A stretch of 64,000 nucleotides of DNA, from assembly GCA_949317995.1 (NCBI GenBank), contig OX439049.1, positions 11,780,395 through 11,844,394 of the forward strand. Reading direction: 5' to 3'. This DNA comes from Acholoe squamosa. Lineage: Eukaryota > Annelida > Polychaeta > Phyllodocida > Polynoidae. Below, piece by piece: positions 28,501-38,291 of the stretch; position 1 is the first letter of the stretch; each line of letters starts with the position of its first letter. The translations under genes and the position numbers were made by a program. The notes beneath the pieces were generated by a model. It saw nothing but the letters and a program-made list of their open reading frames with translations, was not told the origin of the DNA and made no database searches.

Positions 28501-31500
28501 AAACTCCATGCCTGACACCCATTTGATGTTATTCTGGAATAGATAAGGCAATGTCCTTCCTGCCAAGCTGTTGTACTTTCTCAAGTCTCTCATTCTAATG
28601 CAGTGTGTGATACATGTTCACGTATATATAGCTGTGGCTGACATCTTTGGAGACTTTGACAAGTAAATACCTGCTGATGCCCCCCCCCCCCCAGTAAATG
28701 AGAAAACAAACAAAATATATCTCTTTTTTTAATACATACATGTCTGCAAACCTTAACTCTCCATCAAATCATTTAATCATCTAAACACAAAAATTCATAA
28801 ACACCTAAACACAAAAATTCATAGATATCTAAACACAAAGTTTTAACCTAAACACCTACATTTCTAAACACTTGAGCTAAGCACATTGTTTGGCTAGACA
28901 TGTTTAGGAAATTAATGTGCTTACAAAAACGTTGCAAAAATATGTTTAGAATTGTGTTTAGGATCTAAACACCATTTTTGCAGTGTAGTGACATAAGGAA
29001 AATAGAAGTGACATGCCATGGGGATTTCTTAAATTCGACATAGGATATAGAAGGTTTTTACAGGTGACATGGGATAGGTGAAATGCGACAAGTACATTTA
29101 TCAAAATTGGCATGCAAGTACCCCTGAAGGGTCGGCATGATACACGTCAATCCAGTGCTGGTGAGTACACTCTCAATCATTCTCACGCAGGCATCTTAGT
29201 CACATAAAACCCCTGAGTTTCTGTCCAGATTAGAACATGATATCTTTATTGCCTAGGTTTCAATGGGATGTAGATGCCCACAGACCTGGGCTTTTCATTG
29301 GTCAGTTCAATATATCGTGTTCTATGGAACCATAACGCCAATAGGTACGGCGCTTACAGATATATCAAGTCTCCCACATCAGATGCTAGTTATGTAATAG
29401 AACTTCTGCATACCTTTATATTTGCACATCTTTGTAACCAGTTCGGTTGCCAGCAAAAGAATCCACATCTTGTGCTGACTGAATTCCCAGCATCATCATC
29501 CAGTTCCGGTCCATGACCGACTTCCTGTCTTGGACTTGCTCCTGGTACAGTCACCTGACCCCGGCTGAGATTCTCGCGAGAGGTGGCTCGGCGCTTCCAT
29601 ATTGGGGATTCTGGGATGGGTGAGTCCTCTGATCGTAGCTGCCTGTAGGAGATGATGTATCAAAAAGATGTTTTGGTAAGGTTTTTGCCCTTTTCTGAGG
29701 TGTCATGGATTTCAATACAAATACGACGTTAATAAGGTACTTAAATTTGACAAGGCCTTACACCTTCATGGAGGGGATGCATCTTGGGAATTTCCTGATA
29801 TAAGATGCTTTCAGGTGATAAAGCTTTGAATGGAAAGTCTCCAGGAGGCTATTTCTTAACAGGCTACGACTGCACCCTCATAGTCGTACAAATATTCCTT
29901 TAGGAATAGCATTGGCATTTTGCAGTCGTAGTGCTGTGAGTGATCGAGATGGCCTCCAGAAAATGTCATGGTTGTTCTTGCGCTGGGTCTTGGGGTGGTT
30001 AGATATATCGGAAACATTCAGGGGCGGATCCAGGATTTTGAAAAGGGGGGGGGGTAATGCTGCAAGCGCAGCACCACGATGTCGCAAGTGCAACGGCGCG
30101 ACATTGCAAGCGCAGCACCGCAAGATACCTAGGGGGTTTGGGGGCATGCCCCCCCAAGAACATTTTGAAATCTAGACATCAAACAGTGCATTCTGATGCA
30201 TTTCTAGATCCCAATCCAGTAAAGCATTTTGGTGTACCATCAGCAGTAAACCCATGATTATGAGAACAGAGAATGAAAATCTTATTGAATTTTGATTGCA
30301 CAATGGTGTTTTAGGGAGGCTTGGCATGTCCCCTAGAAAATTGTAGAAATATGTATATCAAACTCCAAATTTTAAAGTATTTTGGTGTAAACCTAGGGTG
30401 GGCAGGTTTCCATGAAGGGGATGCAAATCTTATGTGGTAATGCTCTGTCTTTGTGAGGTTTTAGGGGCTGGTCCCTCAAAAAGATTTTTGAAATATAGAT
30501 GTCAAAATCTTGAGTTCAAGGGCTTCAACTTGCCTCAGATGAATGTAGTATTTTTAGATATTGTTCCTTAAGGGGGTGTGGGGACTGCCTGCACCCCTGG
30601 GAAGTTTTTTGAAAAATGATGTTAAACCTTGAAGTTTAAAGCATTTTGGTATACCATCAGGAGTATGTTTATGCACTGGTGGACCTTTGGGTCATTCCCA
30701 AAGAAAATCTTATAACATAATCATCAAACCTATATTTAAAACATTTTGGTATAGGAAAGGGATGTAAATTTATGTCCTGATACCATACATTGTTCTTTGA
30801 TAGAGTTTTGACAGCTCGTCCCCCAAGGAATTTTTTGAAATATTGGTTTTAAACATGGTAGTCTAAGCATCTAAGGAATTTCTGTATCATTGGGTGTGAA
30901 TCTAGTAGTTTTATTTGAAAGTGATTTGGAGCCTACCATCAAGAAAGCTTTGAAATTTCACAAAAACTCATTACAGCACACAGTATTTTGATGTACCCCA
31001 AGTGGTGAATAAAATTATAATGGGATATAAATCTAATAGAAAATTACCTGGGGGACCAAACATAGTATCCCATGCATAAGGCACACCTGATGCCTAGATG
31101 CCTATTTGGACTCACTGGTGCACATTGGGTCACATTAGAAAATTTTGTGGAAATTTTATAGATTTTAGATACTGTAGTCATAAATTGTAAAATTCACAAA
31201 CAATAAAACCATATCAAAGAGAGATAGGGGCCATGAATGGGGGTATACAAAGTGGACATCTTGGGTGGGCCCAAAGGGGGGGGGGGGGTCCCTCTTCGGG
31301 GACCCCCATTTGAACATGTTAGGGGTGGACCAAAAAGGGGGGGTCCGGACCCCCAGGACCCCCCCTGGATCCGCCCCTGAATTTACGATTTAGCTTTGGT
31401 CTGACTACATAGATGGTCAAGAGAGTTCAATGTCATACATCTCGTTGGATTACTCCTACTATTGTCAGATTGCTTGATGGCAGAGAAGAGTTTCGGCAAC

Positions 31501-34500
31501 TTGTAGTACAAACGAAATTTGCAGAAACCGACGTATTTTATGCTGATTATTGAGCGTGGTCGGTGAGAATAATCATTGAACTTGTGATAGTAGATACACA
31601 CCAAGCAAGCCTATGGGCGTGGAAAGCAGGGGGGACAGGGGGGACATGCCCCCCCCCCCACCTTTGGCCAACTCCTCAAAAGGTCAAAACTAAAAGGTCA
31701 AGCAAAGGGAGGTCAAAAATTGCAGAAACCCCCCTGGTCCCACCCACTCTGAAACTGCTTCCCACGCCCCTGCATAGGGTACCCTGCACTAAGGTGCAGT
31801 AGTGATTTGTCACTGGCGTCATTTAGCTCTTGAAGGATCACAGAATACCTCATTGCAGTATGCTGTTTTGATTATGATTGAAGTTTTAATGCATACCCAG
31901 CTCCACATCATTTATGTAAAAATACAAGAAGGTTAGTTTGCAATGCCAATGCATCAGCCTTGCCTCACTTCACTGAGGTTTTGTGACGATAAATGAGCCT
32001 GGGGGCGTCGTTATTACACAGTGGGGATGAAGTATACTAAAAGTCCAAAGGGGGGGGGGGGGTGACAACTATGACGGCATACACTATCCCAGGTTAAGAA
32101 GGATAGTCTCTTTTAATGGCAGCATAATTAGATCTATGTCTAATAGAGGCCATGATTCATGAAAACAGCCGTAGTGAGTCTAATGTTGAATCCAGGGCTA
32201 CCTTTTTTGTCACAATCGATCAGGGCTGCATTCATGCATCATGCTGACTCTAATGGATATCCCTGATGAATAGACTCGCTAGAATGGGTGTGGACCACTA
32301 AATTCGACATGGTGACATGGCCATTTCTTAAAATCGACATGTGACATGGGCCTTAGTGACATGAGCCAAAACATTAGTGACATAACATAGGCGCTTCCTT
32401 AAAATCAACATGGGACATGTTAGGTTCTTAGAGGTGACATGGGACATGGGGATTTAAGTGACATGTGACATGACCATTTCTTAAAATCGACATGTGACAT
32501 GGGGAACCCCCCATCCACACCCCCGCTAGAGCTTCATTTACTAATGTACATGATGCATTAAGGTTTTAATGATAAATCATTACATTGTATACACTTACCT
32601 TGGTATTGGCTTATAACGTGTGGGAGTCTCCATCCTATTTAGGCAGTCAGATTTTGGTAATATGTGCAAATGGTTATGGTCAGGCCTTTCTTGCCTTATT
32701 CGCGTGCCAAACTAAAATCCATGGACCAACATGTTGTGTATATCCTCTATTCTACGTCTGTTCGTATCTGTCTCCACAATGATACTGACTTATCAGCAGT
32801 CCGCTATGACCACAACCACACTGGTCACGTGACATCTTCGCAATCTCTATTTAATCTCACTCTCTCTTTTTCCTTTATTTAGATTTTCAAATGTCACGGA
32901 CAGTTTACACAAGGAATTGAGTAATCATATTTTTGATAGATGTTCAAAGGGACTTTGTGCATCAATTTGTGGTCAGTAAAATGGTGATATCCATTAAAAA
33001 CCGTGTTGGTGTGCAAGGCTATAATAGCCAACAGTCCCACATCAATTAGTATGGTGTTGTGTAATAGGGATATAAGGACATGTAGGCAGATAGGGATAGA
33101 TAAGGATAAAAGGGGATGAGGCCCGGGATTTCCCCCAATATCCCCTCCTGTTATCAGTCCTGAGTCTCTACACCTAGTCATTACGCACCAACACACATAG
33201 TACATGCAGTACTAGTATTGGCTTAGGGGTATGTGAAAAGGGGGAGATAACGGTTTATTAATATAGGACTGATAGAGGTGTGATTAGGGAAAGTGTAAGG
33301 ACAGTGGTGGATATATACCAGACCAATACACTGTATGTTATCTTGTGATAAGTAGAGAACTCAACCGCTTTTACTTTATTCATATATTATACCATTCATA
33401 CGACATCCATTATCACTCACTATGCTATACTCGCCTATAATGTATGCAGTAGTACCACACCCTGTCACTAGGGGTGGTACACCTGATGGTCATTATGTAT
33501 ATACAGCCAGGTGCTAGTACACCTGCCAGCATTACCAACTAGCTATTCGCTGATTTAACATCTCTTCAGCACGTACTTTGTACAATAAAGCTATCATCAA
33601 TTATCCACTAATTGCCAGCTTCTTGTTATCACTATTTTCATATAGTAGCTGTAAATACCCATAGCTAGATATGACAATGTCACTCTATGTGTCTAGGTGT
33701 GGGCATATCCAGAGACTGACATCAAGCCGTTTTGGGAGCAAATTTTCATTTTCCTAATGTTGAATTTGCCTTAATAGAAAACCCTGGGCAAGAATTATCC
33801 AATGGCGCCCCCCCCCCCCCAAAGTTTTCAATTCCAAGGATCCGCCACTGCTACTCGGCAAAGAAACGTGGTTTTTTAGTTAAGAGAAAAAGTTGGAAAA
33901 AGTTTTGAATATTTCTGACCAAGATGACATGACATGAATGTAAAGGGTCTGGGGGTTGGGTCTGCCCTCGTCACTATATAGGAAACACCCACAGCGCTAG
34001 CATTGATAGATTGTCTAACCCAATACGAATGAACTATATATCTAACCCTTGACATGACATGAATGTAGACCTGGGGTTTATTTCAATATAACTGATGATT
34101 ACACAGATTCTGAAGATTTGGTTACTTTACTGAAGGTCCATGCTGTCATCAAATATTCCTCAGGAGCAGCACACACCATGTCAGTAGCATAAGACACATT
34201 GAGTTACAACCCAGGAGCAGCACACACGATGTCAGTAGTATAAGACACATTGAGGTACAACCAAGGAGCAGCACACACCATGTCAGTAGTATAAGACACA
34301 GGGGTACAACCCAGGAGCAGCACACACCATGTCAGTAGTATAAGACACAGGGTTACAACCCAGTAGCAGCACACACCATGTCAGTAGTGTAAGACATTGA
34401 GGTACAACCCAGGAGCAGCACACACCATGTCAGTAGTATAAGACACATTGAGTTACAACCCAGGAGCAGCACACACCATGTCAGTAGTGTAAGACATTGA

Positions 34501-34898
34501 GTTACAACCCAGGAGCAGCACACACCATGTCAGTAGTATAAGACACATTGAGTTACAACCCAGGAGCAGCACACACCATGTCAGTAGTATAAGACACATT
34601 GAGGTACAATGGTAAAGGTGAACGATGAGCAGTTTGAGCTGACCGTTTCTTCACGAGCGTGTCCGTTCCGCCTGCCAGCATTACCAACTAGCCCGGCCCG
34701 TTCCGCACTCGGCCTACCGGCCTCGTGCGGAACGGGCCGGACATGCGAGTGAAGAAACAGGAAGCTCAAACTGCTCAGAGTTCATCTTTACATTTATGTC
34801 AAGGTGTTTGAGAGGGAAATCAATCGATATTTCATCGATATCATTCAAAATTAACTAATCTTCACCTACCACCAATGCGAAATGCCGTGTGCCGCCAT
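16371..34898 (-). CDS. SLCO: SLCO/OATP-family organic anion transporter, 13 exons, complete
   Basis: The exons join in phase from an ATG at 34898 to a TGA at 16373-16371 and give exactly 703 codons including the stop, within the usual 650-720 residue size of the family. Family features seen in order: a cytosolic N-terminus ending in a CG...WLQR...NIK block; TM1-3 with TTMERRF and an AHRPRL loop; the YIDDNV block after TM4; a large cytoplasmic loop; TM7 with NPVFVLL; a Cys-rich Kazal-type extracellular loop between TM9 and TM10; the ALG block and GPTIFG before TM11; and TM12 with a short charged tail. OATPs carry amphipathic organic anions across the plasma membrane; the substrate cannot be read from sequence. 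Introns are full of MITEs. The substitution pattern shows no stop or frameshift, so the gene looks functional. SLCO subfamily is not resolved. Confidence 0.93.
16910..17003 (-). CDS. SLCO: SLCO exon 12, TM11 region
   Basis: Acceptor TCATTTCAG and donor GTAGGT. It encodes [20 protein letters not shown] and the CGTAGACLW block, both strongly family-typical. Confidence 0.92.
17409..17669 (+). mobile_element. CGAGGCGTTCGG MITE, copy 1
   Basis: A ~260-bp element with short inverted ends (CGAGGCTTTCGG at left, CCGAACGCCTCG at right). It shares its interior with 19319-19576, 19686-19932 and, inverted, 19941-20200. Confidence 0.85.
17915..18115. repeat. GACATGTGACATG-type palindromic repeat, copy in intron
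   Basis: Diverged member of a family rich in ATGTCACATGTC and TCGAATTTA blocks, also seen at 28018-28070/28990-29090, 32285-32523 and 61863-62080. Confidence 0.65.
18540..18638. mobile_element. Small palindromic MITE, second copy
   Basis: Same family as 2708-2806: ends CCCTGCTAGCAC and GTGCTAGCTGGG, with the same TTTTTTACGTAAAT core. Confidence 0.75.
18973..19037 (-). CDS. SLCO: SLCO exon 11
   Basis: A 65-nt exon between CTTTTGCAG and GTAAGT that encodes [19 protein letters not shown], matching the conserved ALG block ahead of TM11. Confidence 0.88.
19319..19576 (+). mobile_element. CGAGGCGTTCGG MITE, copy 2
   Basis: Full-length relative of 17409-17669 with the same internal GGTCTGGCTAGGTACCAG block. 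Confidence 0.85.
19686..19932 (+). mobile_element. CGAGGCGTTCGG MITE, copy 3, right end truncated
   Basis: Same interior as copies 1 and 2. The right terminal dozen bases are missing where it abuts the inverted copy 4. Confidence 0.8.
19941..20200 (-). mobile_element. CGAGGCGTTCGG MITE, copy 4, inverted
   Basis: Inverse orientation of copy 3, so 19686-20200 is a large inverted repeat that could extrude as a hairpin. Confidence 0.85.
20397..20551 (-). CDS. SLCO: SLCO exon 10, end of Kazal loop and TM10
   Basis: Acceptor GCTTACAG and donor GTAGGC. It encodes the last cysteines ([10 protein letters not shown]) and TM10, ending in ALALTLR. The last ~50 bases and the donor are also present in several tandem, diverged copies farther along the intron (19583-20397), so the donor choice rests on phase agreement with exon 11 and the family sequence. 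Confidence 0.85.
21002..21125 (-). CDS. SLCO: SLCO exon 9, Kazal-type domain
   Basis: Acceptor TTCCCCAG and donor GTATGT. The exon has the Kazal-like spacing of cysteines around [19 protein letters not shown], the large extracellular loop between TM9 and TM10 that defines the OATP superfamily. Confidence 0.93.
21338..21653. mobile_element. PIF/Harbinger-like MITE, copy 2
   Basis: Same ends as 9356-9631 (left end with one substitution), TTA on both sides. Inserted in an SLCO intron. Confidence 0.85.
21979..22171 (-). CDS. SLCO: SLCO exon 8, TM8-TM9
   Basis: Acceptor TGTCTTCAG and donor GTGAGT. Two hydrophobic segments are followed by the start of the Cys-rich extracellular loop ([11 protein letters not shown]). 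Confidence 0.92.
22882..23046 (-). CDS. SLCO: SLCO exon 7, TM7
   Basis: Acceptor TTTATTGTAG and donor GTTAGT. It encodes [12 protein letters not shown] and the [10 protein letters not shown] block conserved in OATPs. Confidence 0.93.
23673..23855 (-). CDS. SLCO: SLCO exon 6, TM6 and cytoplasmic loop
   Basis: Acceptor TATCACACAG and donor GTAAGT. It encodes the [10 protein letters not shown] segment characteristic of the family, then an acidic cytoplasmic loop ([15 protein letters not shown]). A partial, diverged duplicate of the exon's 5' part follows immediately in the intron at about 23880-23965. Confidence 0.93.
24870..25138. mobile_element. PIF/Harbinger-like MITE, copy 3
   Basis: Same ends as 9356-9631, TTA on both sides, interior inverted relative to the other copies. 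Inserted in the SLCO intron between exons 5 and 6. Confidence 0.85.
26011..26097 (-). CDS. SLCO: SLCO exon 5, TM5
   Basis: An 87-nt exon between TTTGCAG and GTAAGC that encodes one membrane segment beginning [15 protein letters not shown]. Confidence 0.9.
26636..26940 (-). CDS. SLCO: SLCO exon 4, extracellular loop and TM4
   Basis: Acceptor TTTGTCTCAG and a GTAAGA donor. A Ser/Gly/Thr-rich loop with N-glycosylation-type sites is followed by TM4 and the hallmark [16 protein letters not shown]. Confidence 0.93.
27319..27590 (-). CDS. SLCO: SLCO exon 3, TM1-TM3
   Basis: Acceptor CCTGTTGCAG and a GTCTGT donor. The exon encodes three hydrophobic segments with the family blocks [15 protein letters not shown] and [11 protein letters not shown]. 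Confidence 0.93.
28074..28990. mobile_element. Inverted-repeat element with CACTACACTG ends
   Basis: The left end CACTACACTGGAAAAATGGT is matched by an inverted right end ending CAGTGTAGTG, and TGTTTAGAT/TAAACA motifs recur inside. It is nested inside a GACATG-type repeat. It is non-coding. The end sequence recalls hAT-derived MITEs, but I found no clear 8-bp duplication. Confidence 0.65.
29414..29642 (-). CDS. SLCO: SLCO exon 2, cytosolic N-terminus
   Basis: Preceded by CTCCTACAG and followed by a GTATGC donor. It encodes a Ser/Arg-rich N-terminal tail and the CG...WLQRCANIK block that precedes TM1 in OATPs. It ends in phase 0. Confidence 0.85.
30019..31379. mobile_element. 1.36-kb foldback element with GGGGCGGATCCAGG ends
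   Basis: The ends CAGGGGCGGATCCAGG and CCTGGATCCGCCCCTG are perfect inverted copies. The interior holds about five diverged tandem units of 160-170 bp, each with an AAGCATTTTGGTGTACCAT-like block. It lies in SLCO intron 1. Confidence 0.75.
31380..34157. other. SLCO intron 1, remainder
   Basis: No gene is seen. It includes a GACATG-type palindromic repeat at 32285-32523, a G-run-rich GGGGGGACATGCCCCC block near 31630 and part of a GGATCCGCCACTG repeat end near 33838-33850. Confidence 0.4.
34158..34606. repeat. 49-bp satellite, array A, inside SLCO intron 1
   Basis: Nine head-to-tail units containing CCAGGAGCAGCACACACCAT followed by GTCAGTAGTATAAGACACA. Units vary between TTGAGTTACAAC, TTGAGGTACAAC and GGGGTACAAC. 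Confidence 0.95.
34607..34792. repeat. Foldback sequence between satellite and SLCO exon 1
   Basis: GGTAAAGGTGAACGATGAGC and following bases recur as a diverged inverse ending CATCTTTACATT, with GTTTCTTCAC/GTGAAGAAAC and GCCCGTTCCGCAC/GTGCGGAACGGGC as inner arms. It shares GCCAGCATTACCAACTAGC with 33526-33544. Confidence 0.7.
34870..34898 (-). CDS. SLCO: SLCO exon 1, start codon
   Basis: The ATG sits in CCAATATGGCGGC, a YY1-like context typical of broad metazoan promoters, and opens a nine-codon frame (MAAHGISHW) ending in phase 2 at a GTAGGT donor. Exon 2 opens with the single G that completes a Trp codon. The in-phase fit over a 5-kb intron and the promoter motifs just upstream support this start. 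Confidence 0.75.
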
Positions 34899-34985
34899 AT
34901 TGGATGTTTACGTTTCAAAAGGGCTGCGCATGCGCGGTGGAGCTATGACGTCATCGTGCGGATTTCCCGCGGGTTATTTAACGCA
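34899..34985 (-). promoter_or_regulatory. Promoter of the SLCO gene with CRE and NRF1-like sites
   Basis: Upstream of exon 1 on the minus strand lie a palindromic NRF1-type GCGCATGCGC (about 34926-34935), a full CRE TGACGTCA (about 34947-34954) and a TTAAATAA element (about 34976-34983). The block is CpG-richer than its surroundings and is bounded by satellite arrays. Sites are seen; use as promoter is inferred. Confidence 0.6.
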
Positions 34986-35045
34986 GGGGTGCAATACGGG
35001 AGGCTAGTGCATTGTCAATGGAGCATCGATATTCACCTTGACATA

Positions 35046-36910
35046 AAACCCAGGAGCAGCACAGACCATGTCAGTAGTAAAAGACACATTGAGGTACAAC
35101 CCAGGAGCAGCACACACCATGTCAGTAGTATAAGACACAGGGGTACAACCCAGGAGCAGCACACACCATGTCAGTAGTATAAGACACATTGAGTTACAAC
35201 CAAGGAGAAGCACACACCATGTCAGTAGTATAAGACACATTGAGATACAACCAAGGAGCAGCACACACCATGTCAGTAGTATAAGACACAGGGGTACAAC
35301 CCAGGAGCAGCACACACCATGTCAGTAGTATAAGACACATTGAGGTACAACCAAGGAGCAGCACACACCATGTCAGTAGTATAAGACACAGGGGTACAAC
35401 CCAGGAGCAGGACACACCATGTCAGTAGTATAAGACACAGGGGTACAACCCAGGAGCAGCACACACCATGTCAGTAGTATAAGACACAGGGGTACAACCC
35501 AGGAGCAGCACACACCATGTCAGTAGTATAAGACACAGGGTACAACCCAGGAGCAGCACACACCATGTCAGTAGTATAAGACACAGGGGTACAACCTAGG
35601 AGCAGCACACACCATGTCAGTAGTATAAGACACATTGAGTTACAACCCAGGAGCAGCACACACCATGTCAGTAGTATAAGACACATTGAGGTACAACCAA
35701 GGAGAAGCACACACCATGTCAGTAGTATAAGACACATTGAGGTACAACCCAGGAGCAGCACACACCATGTCAGTAGTATAAGACACAGGGTACAACCCAG
35801 GAGCAGCACACACCATGTCAGTAGTATAAGTCATGGAGGTACAACCCAGGAGCAGCACACACCATGTCAGTAGTGTAAGACACAGGGTACAACCCAGGAG
35901 CAGCACACACCATGTCAGCAGTATAAGACACAGGGTACAACCCAGGAGCAGCACACACCATGTCAGTAGTATAAGACATGGAGGTACAACCCAGGAGCGG
36001 CACACACCATGTCAGTAGTATAAGACACAGGGGTACAACCCGGGAGCAGCACACACCATGTCAGTAGTGTAAGACACAGGGTACAACCCAGGAGCGGCAT
36101 ACACCATGTCAGTAGTATAAGACATAGGGGTACAACCCAGGAGCAGCACACACCATGTCAGTAGTATTAGACATGGAGGTACAACCCAGGAGCAGCACAC
36201 ACCATGTCAGTAGTATAAGACACATTGAGGTACAACCCAGGAGCAGCACACACCATGTCAGTAGTATAAGACACATTGAGGTACAACCCAGGAGCAGCAC
36301 ACACCATGTCAGCAGTATAAGACACAGGGTACAACCCAGGAGCAGCACACACCATGTCAGTAGTATAAGACATGGAGGTACAACCCAGGAGCGGCACACA
36401 CCATGTCAGTAGTATAAGACACAGGGGTACAACCCGGGAGCAGCACACACCATGTCAGTAGTGTAAGACACAGGGTACAACCCAGGAGCGGCACACACCA
36501 TGTCAGTAGTATAAGACACAGTGGTACAACCCAGGAGCAGCACACACCATGTCAGTAGTATAAGACATGGAGGTACAACCCAGGAGCAGCACACACCATG
36601 TCAGTAGTATAAGACACATTGAGGTACAACCCAGGAGCAGCACACACCATGTCAGTAGCATAAGACACAGGGCACAACCCAGGAGCAGCACACACCATGT
36701 CAGTAGTATAAGACACAGGGTACAACACAGGAGCAGCACACACCATGTCAGTAGTATAAGACACAGGGGTACAACCCAGGGGCAGCACACACCATGCCAG
36801 TAGTATAAGACACAGGGTACAACCCAGGAGCAGCACACACCATGTCAGTAGTATAAGACACAGGGTACAACCCAGGAGCAGCACACACTATGTCAGTAGT
36901 ATAAGACATG
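35046..36910. repeat. 49-bp satellite, array B, upstream of the SLCO promoter
   Basis: About 38 units of the same family as 34158-34606. Unit lengths of 48-51 bp keep frames open on both strands (repeating [12 protein letters not shown] peptides), which is an artefact. The array stops a few bases before the virus-like element begins. Confidence 0.95.
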
Positions 36911-36922
36911 AGTAGTATAATA

Positions 36923-36959
36923 GATGGTCTTTTCTGAATATTATCCAGAAAAGACCATC
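36923..36959. repeat. Perfect 14-bp hairpin at the element's left edge
   Basis: GATGGTCTTTTCTG and its exact inverse flank a 9-nt loop, directly after the last satellite unit. It may mark or lie close to the terminus. Confidence 0.85.
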
Positions 36960-36998
36960 ATATTTGGATTATCCCGAGAAGACCTCCTATTTTTAGAT

Positions 36999-37180
36999 TA
37001 TTTATAAAAGAGGTCGTTTATAGATATATTTAATTTATCTATAAAAGAGGTCGTTTATAGATATATTTAATTTATTTATAAAAGAGGTCGTTTATAGATA
37101 TATTTAAATTATCTATAAAAGAGGTCGTTTATAGATATATTTAATTTATCTATAAAAGAGGTCGTTTATAGATATATTTT
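36999..37180. repeat. Five tandem 38-bp units, each a hairpin around AGAGGTC
   Basis: Each unit has ATCTATAAA and TTTATAGAT arms (the first and third with one change) around the loop AGAGGTCG. The array is regular, at 38-bp spacing. The heptamer GACCTCT (inverse of AGAGGTC) is shared with the internal array at 53.76-54.36 kb. Confidence 0.9.
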
Positions 37181-37440
37181 AGAATCCAGAAAAGACCTGT
37201 ATTTTTGAGAAAATGTAGATTGCAAGTGAAACGAGAAGTCATAATATTTTTATTTTTTCTTTATTGTTCTTTTTGAGACATATCATATAGTCAGACAATC
37301 CAACAGATAATCCAATTTATTCCTTTATGGTTTATGAATAGAGAGGCGGAGAATGAGTTACAATAACAATGAATAACATAATTGGAATCTTCATGAATAA
37401 TGTGATTCATTGAACCAATACCATAGTAAATTTTCGCCAC
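37181..37440. other. Non-coding spacer downstream of the dUTPase gene
   Basis: AT-rich, with an AATAAA signal in minus orientation near 37256-37262 that could terminate the left-most transcripts. Nothing else seen. Confidence 0.4.
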
Positions 37441-38229
37441 CTAGTTCTTTGTTAGAATCAACTTTAAGAATTCCTCTAAAGACATTAATTCATTTTCGGA
37501 GGGGTCGATTTCATGAGAACCTTTTTCATCGGTTGGTTCTTCTTCCGCCGAATAAAATTCTTGTTCTTCAGACGACGTTTCATCAGCTAAATGAGATTGT
37601 TCTATATCTGATTCTTCAGACGAGTCACTTTCTCCAGAATCACTTTCTTCATAGTCGTTTTTTTCTTTCAATGAAGCAGATATCTTTTTGCCTGATCCAA
37701 AACCTTGATCATTTCTTTCGGTTTTATCAGGTGTATATACTTCTTTTAGCTCAGGGATGAGAATTTTTTCTAATATTATTTGAGCTATTTGATCTCCATG
37801 TTTTATTTCGAAGACCTCATTTCCAAAATTAAACAGCAAAACACCAATTTTTCCCCTGTAGTCTTCATCTATTACCCCTGCTCCTACATCGATGAAATGA
37901 TTAAGAGCAAGTCCTGATTTTGGTGCTATGCGACCATAGCATCCTGCAGGTATGCAAAGTATTATATCAGTTTGTACCAATTTTTTTTCTTTAGCAGGAA
38001 TAATATAATCATAAGCACTATATAAATCAAACCCTGCAGATTTTTTTGTGGATCTGGTTGGCTTCAATGCTTTTGTTGATGCTTTAACATAATGCATAAT
38101 AGGTTTGAGAATAGGTGAGGCAGGCAGTAAAGCAGATTTTTTACATGTTGTTACTAACAGTGTATTTGGTTTGTCTTTTACAAGAGTAATATAGAAAGAA
38201 TCTTGACAACGCGCCATTTTGCTGAACAT
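37441..38229 (-). CDS. dut: dUTPase with acidic C-terminal tail
   Basis: Predicted trimeric dUTP diphosphatase, which hydrolyses dUTP to dUMP and keeps uracil out of newly made DNA. With the ATG at 38229 the protein has 262 residues. All five family motifs are present: AGFDLYSA (about 65-72), PKSGLA (103-108, catalytic Ser region), GVIDEDYRG with the catalytic Asp (118-126), GDQIAQIILE (145-154) and the C-terminal RNDQGFGSG arm (172-180). Residues from about 190 to the end form a Glu/Ser-rich tail, not part of the usual ~150-residue enzyme. A further in-frame GTG upstream is unlikely to be the start. It follows the dUTPase-like gene at 38292 by about 60 bp and has no own upstream TGAGATAA motif, so the two may share a transcript. 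Confidence 0.93.
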   Translation of the reverse strand: MFSKMARCQDSFYITLVKDKPNTLLVTTCKKSALLPASPILKPIMHYVKASTKALKPTRSTKKSAGFDLYSAYDYIIPAKEKKLVQTDIILCIPAGCYGRIAPKSGLALNHFIDVGAGVIDEDYRGKIGVLLFNFGNEVFEIKHGDQIAQIILEKILIPELKEVYTPDKTERNDQGFGSGKKISASLKEKNDYEESDSGESDSSEESDIEQSHLADETSSEEQEFYSAEEEPTDEKGSHEIDPSENELMSLEEFLKLILTKN

Positions 38230-38291
38230 TATTTCAGTTGTTTTGTTGTTTAATATAACGCTATTCACAGAGATGTTTTCTTTGTTTTAGT

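Noticed and set aside
32894..33205. [11 protein letters not shown] peptide resembling a 2A ribosome-skipping site of a retrotransposon
   Set aside because: It lacks the usual Glu before the NPGP, and no reverse transcriptase or endonuclease sequence is nearby.
34158..36910. Long open frames and a CRISPR-like look of the 49-bp array
   Set aside because: Units are contiguous with no unique spacers, and frames are open on both strands because of unit length. It is a eukaryotic satellite, not a CRISPR array or a gene.
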